Source: Clostridia bacterium
Lineage (GTDB): Bacteria > Bacillota > Clostridia > Oscillospirales > CAG-272
Assembly (NCBI GenBank): GCA_024404435.1
Contig: JAKSPW010000105.1
Coordinates: 1-5,497 of the forward strand
Length of the DNA stretch: 5,497 bases
Reading direction: 5' to 3'
Part shown: piece by piece, positions 1-5,490 of the stretch
How the letters are laid out: every line of letters starts with the position of its first letter
How positions within the stretch are numbered: the stretch's first letter is position 1
Notes under the pieces: model-generated
Told to the model about the DNA's origin: nothing
Seen by the model: only the letters and a program-made list of their open reading frames with translations
Databases searched by the model: none
Made by a program: the position numbers and the translations under genes

Positions 1-720
1 AACTGCGTCCGACTGATGAATTTCCCCGAGGACGAAGGCATCGCAGTCGAGCTTCCCGAAAAGTGCTCCATTAGCCTGCATAACGTCACGTTCCGCTACC
101 CGAATCAGGAGAAGAACGCCCTCGACGGCGTGAGCTTCGACGTCGCTCCCGGCGAGACCGTGGCGATAGTCGGCGAGAACGGAAGCGGCAAATCGACGCT
201 GATGCGCCTGCTTACGGGAATGTATAAGCCCGACGAGGGTGAGGTCATGTACGGCAGGTATTCGACGAAGGAGATCAATATGTCGTCCGTCGCGCGGAAT
301 TATTCGGCGGTCTTCCAGAATTACGCGCACTATGCCATCAGCCTCAGAGAAAACCTCATCGTCGGAGACACGGATGCCGTGCCGGAGGAGGGCAAGATGA
401 CTCTCGCGTGCCGTCGCGGCGGCTTCGAGCCGACGGAGGAATGGCTTCCCTCGGGACTCGACACGATCCTCGACGAGCCGACGGCGGCGATAGACCCGAT
501 CGAGGAGGCGCGCATCTACAACCGATTTGCGACACTTGCCAAAGATAAGACCGCGTTCATCGTCACGCACCGTCTCGGCTCGGTGCGCCTTGCCGACAGG
601 CTCATCGTGACGAAGGACGGGCGCGCCGCCGAGACCGGCACGCACGAAAGACTCAAAGCGAAAAACGGCGAGTACAGGAGGATGTTCGAGTCTCAGAGCA
701 GCTGGTACAAGGAGGCATAA
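1..720 (+). CDS. ABC exporter ATP-binding domain, 5'-partial, signature motif deleted
   Basis: This is the C-terminal nucleotide-binding domain of an ABC exporter half-transporter. The frame is open to base 1, so the membrane domain lies upstream; the first in-window ATG (base 16) sits in the linker and is unlikely to be the start. Counting from that ATG, visible motifs are Walker A GENGSGKS (53-60), Q-loop FQNY (Q101), DEPTAAIDP (153-161, the Walker B carboxylates plus D-loop) and the H-loop histidine in VTHRLG (H185). The canonical order after the GLDTIL segment is a G-x-x-F-x-G-x-x-LSGGQ stretch, a helix, then a hydrophobic strand ending in LDEPTA. Here GLDTIL (147-152) joins directly to DEPTA, so roughly 30-35 residues, including LSGGQ and most of the Walker B strand, are absent in frame. 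ATP hydrolysis should be impaired, so this is either a decayed gene or an assembly error. The substrate cannot be told. The bidirectional terminator at 843-876 lies downstream. Confidence 0.88.
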   Translation, partial: NCVRLMNFPEDEGIAVELPEKCSISLHNVTFRYPNQEKNALDGVSFDVAPGETVAIVGENGSGKSTLMRLLTGMYKPDEGEVMYGRYSTKEINMSSVARNYSAVFQNYAHYAISLRENLIVGDTDAVPEEGKMTLACRRGGFEPTEEWLPSGLDTILDEPTAAIDPIEEARIYNRFATLAKDKTAFIVTHRLGSVRLADRLIVTKDGRAAETGTHERLKAKNGEYRRMFESQSSWYKEA

Positions 721-727
721 CTGCCGG

Positions 728-816
728 TTATATTCCGCTTCGCGGAGTTATATTGCGTCGATGCCGCAGTGATATTCCGCTTCGCGGAGTTATATCCGCC
801 TGCGGCGGGTTGATAT
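728..816. repeat. Cluster of three short palindromic repeat units
   Basis: Two near-identical units (728-753 and 772-795) share the core TATTCCGCTTCGCGGAGTTA, which folds as TCCGC-ttc-GCGGA with imperfect AT-rich flanking arms. A third unit (about 792-816) has the same layout with a changed stem, CCGCC-tgc-GGCGG, flanked by ATAT and GATAT. The stem differs on both sides yet still pairs, which suggests the hairpin shape matters. The units lie in the gap between the ABC gene and the convergent minus-strand gene. They resemble small GC-cored intergenic palindromes (REP/MITE-like) that I associate with Clostridia genomes; this is recollection, not a search. There is no coding capacity and no spacer regularity of a CRISPR. 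Confidence 0.75.
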
Positions 817-842
817 AATGTATGTTTGGGCATAGCGGAAAC

Positions 843-876
843 AAAAAAACACCTCGGTTTCATCCGAGGTGTTTTT
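843..876. terminator. Bidirectional intrinsic terminator between convergent genes
   Basis: There is a perfect 13-bp stem (845-857 with 864-876, core ACACCTCGG/CCGAGGTGT) and a 6-base loop TTTCAT. On the plus strand it ends in five T; on the minus strand the A7 run at 843-849 becomes a T7 tail. It sits 10 bases past the stop of the minus-strand CD1247-type gene and about 120 bases past the stop of the ABC gene, so it can serve both convergent transcripts. Confidence 0.93.
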
Positions 877-885
877 GAGTTATGA

Positions 886-1317
886 TTATTTGCACTCGTC
901 GCAGTCGCACTCGTCATCGTCGGAGATGAGGGGAGCCTGGCAGGACGGGCAGATGACCTCTTCGGGGTCGCAGGACTCGTCGAAGTAGATCTTTTCGCCG
1001 CAGTTCGGGCACATAGCGCAGTAGAACTCGCCGTCTTCGTCATCGTCGCCGCAGCAGTCGCAGCAATCGCAGTCATCGTCGTCGCAGCAGTCGCAGTCGT
1101 CGATGTCGTATACAACGTCTTCAACGTCTCCGAGGTCTTCGTCGATCTCTTCGATGTAGTCGTTGAGCATTTCGGTGTCTTCCTTGAGTGTAGCGATCTC
1201 GGCCTCGAGATTTCCGATGACCTCAACGAGAGCCTTGATGACCTTCGTTTCGGGCTTGTTCTCGTCGAGAGTTACGCCGTCAAGAAGTCCGTTAAGATAA
1301 GAAGCGTTCTTTTCCAT
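886..1317 (-). CDS. CD1247-type N-terminal domain and zinc-ribbon protein, Cys/Asp-rich
   Basis: The protein has 143 aa. The N-terminal part (about 1-70, MEKNASYLNGLLDG..., acidic and probably helical) resembles the CD1247 N-terminal domain of Clostridia: a hydrophobic/helical lead followed by a probable coiled coil (about 24-65). Next is an extreme Asp/Cys tract (71-95) with eight cysteines (75, 77, 78, 83, 85, 86, 88, 89), then a zinc ribbon CPNC (103-106) ... CPSC (123-126), and a CDCDEC tail (137, 139, 142). In all, 17 of 143 residues are Cys. ATG at 1317 is chosen because AGAAAGGGA lies just before it and because the open frame farther upstream runs inside efp. It starts 16 bases after the efp stop, so the two are surely cotranscribed. 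Metal binding by the ribbon is expected; the biological role is unknown. No signal peptide is seen, so it is likely cytosolic. Confidence 0.87.
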   Translation of the reverse strand: MEKNASYLNGLLDGVTLDENKPETKVIKALVEVIGNLEAEIATLKEDTEMLNDYIEEIDEDLGDVEDVVYDIDDCDCCDDDDCDCCDCCGDDDEDGEFYCAMCPNCGEKIYFDESCDPEEVICPSCQAPLISDDDECDCDECK

Positions 1318-1333
1318 TATTGTCCCTTTCTGC

Positions 1334-1891
1334 TTAAGCGCGGCCGAGGTATTCGCCTGTACGTGTGTCGATCTGGATAACTTCGCCCTCTTCGATGAAG
1401 AGCGGTACGCGAACGACTGCGCCTGTCTCGACAGTCGCGTTCTTCGTTGCGCCGGTAGCCGTGTCACCGCGTACGCCGGGCTCTGCGTCAACGACAGCGA
1501 GGTCGACGAATGTCGGAGGCTCAACTGCGAAAACGCTTCCCTTGTAGGAGTTGATGCGGCAGATCATTTCTTCTTTTACGAACTTGAAATTGTCGTCGAG
1601 GACGTCCTTGCTGAGCGGGATCTGCTCATAGGATTCCATGTCCATGAAGTAGTAAAGATCGCCGTCGCTGTAGAGATACTGCATGTCCTTGCGGTCGATA
1701 CGAGCTTCCTCGAATTTGTCTGTGGGGCTGAACGTTTTTTCGATAACGGCACCGGTGATGACGTTGCGGAGCTTCGTTCTGACGAAAGCTGCGCCCTTGC
1801 CGGGTTTGACGTGCTGGAATTCGATGATCTGCATTACAGCGCCTTCCATGTCAAAGGTGATACCGTTCTTAAAGCTTCCTGCTACTACCAT
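1334..1891 (-). CDS. efp: Translation elongation factor P
   Basis: EF-P binds between the ribosomal P and E sites and promotes peptide bonds at consecutive prolines. The 185-aa length is the family norm. The N-terminal KOW-like domain (about 1-65) carries the loop [10 protein letters not shown]; Lys32, the second Lys of KPGKG, aligns with the residue modified in other bacteria (E. coli Lys34; B. subtilis Lys32, 5-aminopentanolylated). Two OB domains follow (about 66-128 and 130-185). The EF-P signature is complete at 150-169 (K-N-A, G157, VRVP, EEG), and the ending [12 protein letters not shown] is typical. No modification enzyme is in this window, so the modification type is unknown. The start [10 protein letters not shown] matches family N-termini and there is no other start codon nearby, although the Shine-Dalgarno is unusually far away (see 1902-1926). 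The promoter at 1957-1985 drives it, and the CD1247-type gene follows 16 bases downstream. Confidence 0.97.
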   Translation of the reverse strand: MVVAGSFKNGITFDMEGAVMQIIEFQHVKPGKGAAFVRTKLRNVITGAVIEKTFSPTDKFEEARIDRKDMQYLYSDGDLYYFMDMESYEQIPLSKDVLDDNFKFVKEEMICRINSYKGSVFAVEPPTFVDLAVVDAEPGVRGDTATGATKNATVETGAVVRVPLFIEEGEVIQIDTRTGEYLGRA

Positions 1892-1901
1892 AATAAGTCT
1901 T

Positions 1902-1926
1902 GTCCGCCGTGGCGGACTTCTCCTTT
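1902..1926 (-). promoter_or_regulatory. efp ribosome-binding site with intervening hairpin
   Basis: The only Shine-Dalgarno upstream of efp is AAAGGAG (1926-1920, minus strand), 28 bases before the ATG. A perfect 7-bp palindrome, GTCCGCC-ac-GGCGGAC (1902-1917), fills most of that gap. If folded, it shortens the effective spacing to about 12 bases. No purine-rich sequence lies closer to the start, and no ATG, GTG or TTG occurs in frame between. The hairpin may bridge the spacing, regulate translation, or be an inserted palindrome that the site tolerates. Confidence 0.68.
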
Positions 1927-1956
1927 CAGATTTGCATAAAAAATAATTTACATCTC

Positions 1957-1985
1957 ATTATATACTAATTTTTTATTTTTTTCAA
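1957..1985 (-). promoter_or_regulatory. Sigma-A promoter of the efp operon
   Basis: On the minus strand TTGAAA (1985-1980) and a perfect TATAAT (1962-1957) are separated by exactly 17 AT-rich bases. A start near 1950 would give an efp leader of about 58 bases that contains the ribosome-binding site and hairpin. It lies between the terminator of the preceding same-strand gene and efp, so the efp unit is transcribed independently. Confidence 0.88.
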
Positions 1986-2015
1986 GTGGGGAAGCGCATT
2001 TTTTTGATAAAAATG

Positions 2016-2042
2016 AAAAACGCCGCTGAAAGCGGCGCTTTT
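2016..2042 (-). terminator. Intrinsic terminator of the membrane-protein gene
   Basis: The 7-bp stem CGCCGCT-gaa-AGCGGCG (2021-2027/2031-2037) is followed, in the minus-strand direction, by five T (A run at 2016-2020). It begins 10 bases past the stop codon at 2047-2049. It separates this gene from the efp promoter. Confidence 0.88.
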
Positions 2043-2046
2043 AATT

Positions 2047-2850
2047 TCATTCTTCCTCTTCGGGAGGCGTGAAGTTGAGGATCGAGACGAACATTCTGTT
2101 GTGATTTCTCTGTACCGTTTCCGCGTCTTCCTTGTAGGTCGCAAACTTCGATACCTGCCTGATGACGAGGAGAGTGTCCTCCGGGATACCGTCGAAAACG
2201 GGGTAGTATTTGCAGAACTCGGTCTCCGCGAACTTCACTGCGTATTCGTCGTATGCAGTATTCGGCACTTTTCCGAGAAGCTCCGACAGCGGGATGAAGA
2301 CGTCCTTGTCCGCGATCTCTTCGTAGACCGCGGGATCAAGGATGCAGATGACGGACGTGCCCGCCATGAACTCGTTTCTGATCTTCTGCAGCTCGTCCTT
2401 GTTGAAGCGCGGGTCGAATTCGCTCGGCAGCCCCTGTTCGATGCGCTCGTTTTCGTACTGCTCGTGCTTTTCGTCCGAGAACCACAGTGCCTGCATAACG
2501 GAGACGTTTTTCTCACCGTCACCGTTGAAGTCCTGCGGCATCACGTCGCACAGAGCTTCGCTCAGCGAGCCCGTGCCGTCCTCCGTGAAGTACACGGGGC
2601 CTGCGTACATCAGATATATATCGGGCTTCGACTTGTTCACGAGCTGGAAAACTCCTATTCCGATTATCACGAGAAGAGCCGCGACGACGATGGTCACGCC
2701 CTTGTAGTGATACCAGTAGTTTTCGATCCAGCTTGCTTTTTTTACGGGTTCGGCGGGCTCTTCCTCGGTGCTTATCCCGAGAAGCCTGAGCCGTCTCGCC
2801 GCGTTGGATTCCTCTATTTCGTTTTCGGTGTTTTTGTTTTCGTTATCCAT
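2047..2850 (-). CDS. Single-pass membrane protein of unknown function
   Basis: The protein has 267 aa and is not assignable to a named function. The N-terminal region (1-50) is charged, hydrophilic and probably cytoplasmic, with an RRLRLLGI patch and a WIENYWYHYKG segment just before the membrane. One transmembrane helix follows (about 51-71, GVTIVVAALLVIIGIGVF). The remaining roughly 195 residues should be extracytoplasmic. They start with DIYLMYAGP (77-85) and include DFNGDGEKN (107-115), reminiscent of a DxNxDG calcium loop but lacking an acidic residue at loop position 12. I recall similar proteins with 'YxxYAGP' and 'NGDG' motifs in Oscillospiraceae, all hypothetical. The C-terminus is acidic (PPEEEE). 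ATG at 2850 is chosen over GTG at 2859 because GAGGTGAT lies 6 bases upstream. A weak -10 (TATTAT, 2878-2873) is the best promoter candidate. It diverges from the aldo/keto reductase gene and ends at its own terminator. Confidence 0.85.
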   Translation of the reverse strand: MDNENKNTENEIEESNAARRLRLLGISTEEEPAEPVKKASWIENYWYHYKGVTIVVAALLVIIGIGVFQLVNKSKPDIYLMYAGPVYFTEDGTGSLSEALCDVMPQDFNGDGEKNVSVMQALWFSDEKHEQYENERIEQGLPSEFDPRFNKDELQKIRNEFMAGTSVICILDPAVYEEIADKDVFIPLSELLGKVPNTAYDEYAVKFAETEFCKYYPVFDGIPEDTLLVIRQVSKFATYKEDAETVQRNHNRMFVSILNFTPPEEEE

Positions 2851-2854
2851 TTGT

Positions 2855-2862
2855 ATCACCTC
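2855..2862 (-). promoter_or_regulatory. Ribosome-binding site deciding the start at 2850
   Basis: GAGGTGAT on the minus strand matches the anti-Shine-Dalgarno strongly; GAGGTG ends 6 bases before ATG at 2850. The upstream in-frame GTG (2859) lies inside this site and cannot be the start. Confidence 0.85.
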
Positions 2863-2951
2863 ACTTGACTATATAATACCATATTTTCCGCCGCCATTTA
2901 TTAAAAAAACAAAAATTTTTTTGAAAATGATGCGTGAAGCCGTTTTTTATT

Positions 2952-2980
2952 TTGACTTTCACGCGCGTTTATGATAAAAT
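2952..2980 (+). promoter_or_regulatory. Sigma-A promoter with extended -10, aldo/keto reductase
   Basis: TTGACT (2952-2957) and TAAAAT (2975-2980) are spaced by 17 bases, with TG at 2972-2973 giving the extended -10 form TGnTAAAAT. A transcription start near 2987 leaves a leader of about 24 bases before ATG 3011. The rest of the 160-base divergent spacer (2851-3010) is AT-rich with A and T runs and holds no gene. Confidence 0.82.
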
Positions 2981-3000
2981 AAAGAAAAATATCTGATAAT

Positions 3001-3004
3001 GGAG
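3001..3004 (+). promoter_or_regulatory. Ribosome-binding site deciding the start at 3011
   Basis: GGAG lies 6 bases before ATG 3011. The upstream in-frame ATG at 2999 overlaps this site, has no Shine-Dalgarno of its own and would lie only about 12 bases from the predicted transcript start. Confidence 0.78.
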
Positions 3005-3010
3005 AAGATT

Positions 3011-4132
3011 ATGAAAAAACTCGGCTTCGGAATGATGAGACTTCCGCTCCTTTACCCCGGAAACGGCAGAAACGTCGATTTGTGGCAGGTCAGAGCCATG
3101 GCGGAAATGTTCATGGACAACGGGTTTACTTATTTTGATACGGCTTATCTTTATCACAATTTCTTCAGTGAGATCGTCGTAAGTCAGTGCCTTGTGCCTT
3201 TCTTCCCGAGAGACAGCTACACAGTCGCCGACAAGATGCCGACGATGTTCCTGAAAGAGGCAAAGCAGATGCCCGAGATCTTCGAGCGTCAGCTCAGAAA
3301 ATGTAATCTCGATTATTTCGATTACTACATGATGCACGACGTGAACTCGTCGAACTACGACTCCAAGGTCGTGCCGTTCGGCGGCTTTGAGTTCATCGCC
3401 GAAAAGAAGAAAGAGGGCAAGGTACGCGAGATCGGCTTCAGCTTCCACGACGGAGCGGAGCTTCTCGACCGCATCCTCACCGAGCATCCCGAGGTCGATT
3501 TCGTACAGCTTCAGATCAACTACCTCGACTGGGACGACGAGGGCGTTCAGTCGCGCCTCTGCTATGAGACCGCGGTAAAGCACGGCAAGAAGGTCATCGT
3601 CATGGAGCCCGTCAAGGGCGGTACGCTCGCGAAGGTGCCGGAGCCCGTCGAATACGTCTTCAAGAACGCCGATCCCGATGCTTCCGTCGCATCGTGGGCG
3701 ATCAGATATGCGGCGAGCCTGCCGAACGTCATGGTGGTGCTCAGCGGAATGTCGAACATGGAGCAGATGGCCGACAATATCGGATATATGAAGGATTTCA
3801 AGCCTCTCACCGATTCCGAGCGCGAGACAGTTGCAAAAGCCGTCAAGGTGCTCCGCGGTGCCGCAGAGATCCCGTGCACGGGATGCAATTACTGCGTTGA
3901 CGCGGGCTGTCCGATGGGCATACCGATCCCGAAGTATTTTACTCTTTACAACAACGAAAAACTGCTCGGAAACATCGGTTTCTCCGTGCATGAGGAGTAC
4001 TACTGGAACCTCGCCGAGAACTGCGGCAAGGCGTCCGAGTGCCTCGGATGCGGCAACTGCGAGAGCGTCTGCCCTCAGCACATCCACGTCATTGACAATC
4101 TTGTAAAAGTCAAGGATTTATTTGAAGCTTGA
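3011..4132 (+). CDS. Aldo/keto reductase with C-terminal 2x[4Fe-4S] ferredoxin-type domain
   Basis: The protein has 373 aa and belongs to the COG1453-like group of anaerobes. Residues 1-280 form the TIM-barrel reductase. The catalytic tetrad is visible: D43 and Y48 (FDTAYLYH), K75 (VADKMP) and H109 (YMMHD). The barrel also shows GKVREIGFSFH (136-146), VQLQINYLDWD (165-175) and VMEPVKGG (197-204). The C-terminal part binds iron-sulfur clusters: C289, C292, C295, C300-P (fourth spacing x4) and C344, C347, C350, C354-P (classic CxxCxxCxxxCP), with an extra C338. This predicts a cytosolic oxidoreductase coupling NAD(P)H-type chemistry to an iron-sulfur electron path; the substrate cannot be told. 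The N-terminus MKKLGFGMMRLPLL is typical and supports the start at 3011. The stop codon lies inside the left arm of the inverted repeats that lead to the homoserine dehydrogenase gene, which may be cotranscribed. Confidence 0.95.
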   Translation: MKKLGFGMMRLPLLYPGNGRNVDLWQVRAMAEMFMDNGFTYFDTAYLYHNFFSEIVVSQCLVPFFPRDSYTVADKMPTMFLKEAKQMPEIFERQLRKCNLDYFDYYMMHDVNSSNYDSKVVPFGGFEFIAEKKKEGKVREIGFSFHDGAELLDRILTEHPEVDFVQLQINYLDWDDEGVQSRLCYETAVKHGKKVIVMEPVKGGTLAKVPEPVEYVFKNADPDASVASWAIRYAASLPNVMVVLSGMSNMEQMADNIGYMKDFKPLTDSERETVAKAVKVLRGAAEIPCTGCNYCVDAGCPMGIPIPKYFTLYNNEKLLGNIGFSVHEEYYWNLAENCGKASECLGCGNCESVCPQHIHVIDNLVKVKDLFEA

Positions 4133-4243
4133 AAGCAAAGCGACCTTTGGCGGCAAATGAGCTGCTTTCAAGCTCATTTGTGCCTTTTGCCGCACAAGGC
4201 AGCGGCAAATTCACAGAACCGGCACAAATGCCCGGAAAGGCAT
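4126..4243 (+). repeat. Inverted-repeat-rich spacer before homoserine dehydrogenase; possible leader structure
   Basis: The spacer holds five perfect stems. (a) AGCTTGAAAGC 4126-4136 pairs with 4164-4174. (b) CAAATGAGCT 4154-4163 pairs with 4171-4180. (c) CATTTGTGCC 4175-4184 pairs with 4221-4230. (d) TTTGCCGC 4186-4193 pairs with GCGGCAAA 4202-4209, nested in c. (e) ATGCC 4228-4232 pairs with GGCAT 4239-4243, with the purine-rich GGAAAGG before the next gene partly in its loop. Stem b excludes a and c, and c excludes e, so two alternative folds exist. Part of this sequence resembles an interspersed intergenic repeat I recall from Clostridia genomes, so it may be a mobile palindrome rather than a dedicated regulator. 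No T-run follows any stem, so it is not a classic terminator. No T-box or SAM-riboswitch motif is visible. Confidence 0.6.
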
Positions 4244-4253
4244 AGGTATACAG

Positions 4254-5471
4254 ATGAGACAAATCGCAATATTCGGCTTCGGAGTCGTCGGCGGCGGCCT
4301 GCCCGAAGTAATAGAGTCCTGCCGTGAGGGGATAAATAACCTCCTCGGGGAAGAAATAAACGTAAAATACGTGCTCGACCTCAGAGAATTTCCGGATTCT
4401 CCCTACGGCGACAGAGTGGTGCACGACATCGACTTGATCGTCGACGATCCCGAGATCGAGGTCGTCTGCGAGACGATGGGCGGCGCGCATCCCGCGTACG
4501 AGTTCTCCGTCAAGGCGATGGAGCACGGAATTTCCGTCGTCACGTCGAATAAGGAGGTCGTCGCGACATACGGCGACAAGCTGCTCGAGACGGCGGAAAA
4601 GAACAACGTCTCGTATCTCTTCGAGGCGTCGGTCGGCGGCGGCATCCCGCTTATCAGACCGTTCTCGACGTCTCTCGCGCAGGAAAATATCGTCTCCGTC
4701 AGCGGAATACTGAACGGAACGACCAATTTCATCCTCTCGAAGATGAAGAGCGAGGGCAGGGAATTTTCCGACGTGCTCGCCGAGGCACAGTCTCTCGGCT
4801 ACGCGGAAAAAGATCCGACGGCGGATGTCGACGGTATCGACGCGGCGAGAAAGATCACGATACTCGCGGCTCTTGCGACCGGATGCCTTGCGGATGTGGA
4901 CAAGGTCCACGCGGAGACTGTCCGAAATATCACTCCCGCCGACATAGACGCGGCGGAGAGAATGGGCGGTGCGGTCAAGCTGATCGGCTCGTTCAGACGG
5001 ACGGACGGCGGCATCTGCCTCTACGTCTGCCCGCAGATAGTGGGGAAGGATAACGCGCTCTCGGGCGTCGACGACGTCTACAACGCGATATCGGTAAAAT
5101 GTGAGATCACCGGAGACGTGATGTTCTACGGACGCGGCGCGGGGCGTTATCCGACGGCGGGCGCAGTGCTCGCTGACGTGACGGCGATCCTCTCGGGCGC
5201 GGCGGCAGCCGAAAAGAGGCAGAAGTTCACGAAGACCGACGGGATCGTCCCGTTTGAGGACGTGAAGTTCTCGTACTACGTCAGAGTCGCGGCGGATTCA
5301 CCCGCGGACACACTTGAAGCATTCGCAAATCTTTTCGACTTCGCATTCACGATAGACGGCTCACCCGCGGGAACGGTTGAGATCATCTGCGGAAACGCAA
5401 CAAAGCGCGAGCTCGACTCGGCGCTTGAAAACGTAGGCGGCGTCGAAAGCGTAATAAGGATACTTGAATAA
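4254..5471 (+). CDS. hom: Homoserine dehydrogenase
   Basis: It reduces L-aspartate 4-semialdehyde to L-homoserine with NAD(P)H, the branch point to threonine and methionine; cytosolic. The protein has 405 aa. The N-terminal Rossmann motif is GFGVVGGG (8-15), followed by TSNKEVVA with the conserved K100. The substrate domain has GILNGTTNFIL (151-161) and GYAEKDPTADVDGIDAARK (182-200), where E185, D196 and K200 match the catalytic E/D/K set described in yeast homoserine dehydrogenase. The GRGAGRYPTAGAV segment (293-305) is typical. Residues from about 337 to 405 (FSYYVRVAADSPADTLEAF ... VESVIRILE) look like a divergent ACT domain, as in threonine-sensitive Gram-positive enzymes. The start MRQIAIFGFG is the family N-terminus; AAAGG (4236-4240) lies a rather long 13 bases upstream. 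No clear promoter precedes it, so readthrough from the reductase gene is likely. Confidence 0.95.
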   Translation: MRQIAIFGFGVVGGGLPEVIESCREGINNLLGEEINVKYVLDLREFPDSPYGDRVVHDIDLIVDDPEIEVVCETMGGAHPAYEFSVKAMEHGISVVTSNKEVVATYGDKLLETAEKNNVSYLFEASVGGGIPLIRPFSTSLAQENIVSVSGILNGTTNFILSKMKSEGREFSDVLAEAQSLGYAEKDPTADVDGIDAARKITILAALATGCLADVDKVHAETVRNITPADIDAAERMGGAVKLIGSFRRTDGGICLYVCPQIVGKDNALSGVDDVYNAISVKCEITGDVMFYGRGAGRYPTAGAVLADVTAILSGAAAAEKRQKFTKTDGIVPFEDVKFSYYVRVAADSPADTLEAFANLFDFAFTIDGSPAGTVEIICGNATKRELDSALENVGGVESVIRILE

Positions 5472-5473
5472 AC

Positions 5474-5490
5474 TTGCCGCGAAGCGGCAA
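5474..5490. repeat. Small palindrome after homoserine dehydrogenase
   Basis: The perfect 7-bp hairpin TTGCCGC-gaa-GCGGCAA begins 3 bases after the stop codon. It is followed by ATATCAC at the window end, with no T-run visible, so a terminator role cannot be shown. Read on the minus strand it starts GTGATATTTGCCGCTTCGCGG, closely resembling the unit at 770-787 (GTGATATTCCGCTTCGCGG), which suggests a member of the same repeat family in inverse orientation. Confidence 0.6.

Noticed and set aside
728..816. CRISPR-like repeats
   Set aside because: Units are palindromic, imperfect, irregularly spaced and lack unique spacers of constant length; no cas gene is nearby.
693..1226. Minus-strand open frame of 177 codons, rich in Ser/Thr/Ala
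   Set aside because: It is the wrong frame of the CD1247-type gene running through the terminator and palindromes; the repeated YNSAKRNIT peptide is just the translated repeat.
1318..1524. 69-residue N-terminal extension of the CD1247-type gene
   Set aside because: It lies entirely inside efp in another frame, and a ribosome-binding site and family-like N-terminus support the start at 1317.
2101..2868. Plus-strand open frame of 255 codons opposite the membrane-protein gene
   Set aside because: Antisense shadow: low-complexity, no family resemblance and no ribosome-binding site, while the minus strand has a promoter-side start signal and a terminator.
2969..4087. Minus-strand open frame of 372 codons opposite the aldo/keto reductase
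   Set aside because: GC-rich antisense shadow; the plus strand encodes an unmistakable reductase with a catalytic tetrad and iron-sulfur motifs.
4133..4253. T-box or SAM riboswitch in front of homoserine dehydrogenase
   Set aside because: No GGTGG-type T-box core, no specifier-loop layout, no SAM-I/II motif and no terminator with a T-run are visible.
4110..4910. Minus-strand open frame of 266 codons spanning the spacer and hom
   Set aside because: Antisense of homoserine dehydrogenase extended through the inverted-repeat spacer; its end (AAKGTNELESSSFAAKG) is a translated repeat of a kind often miscalled as protein.
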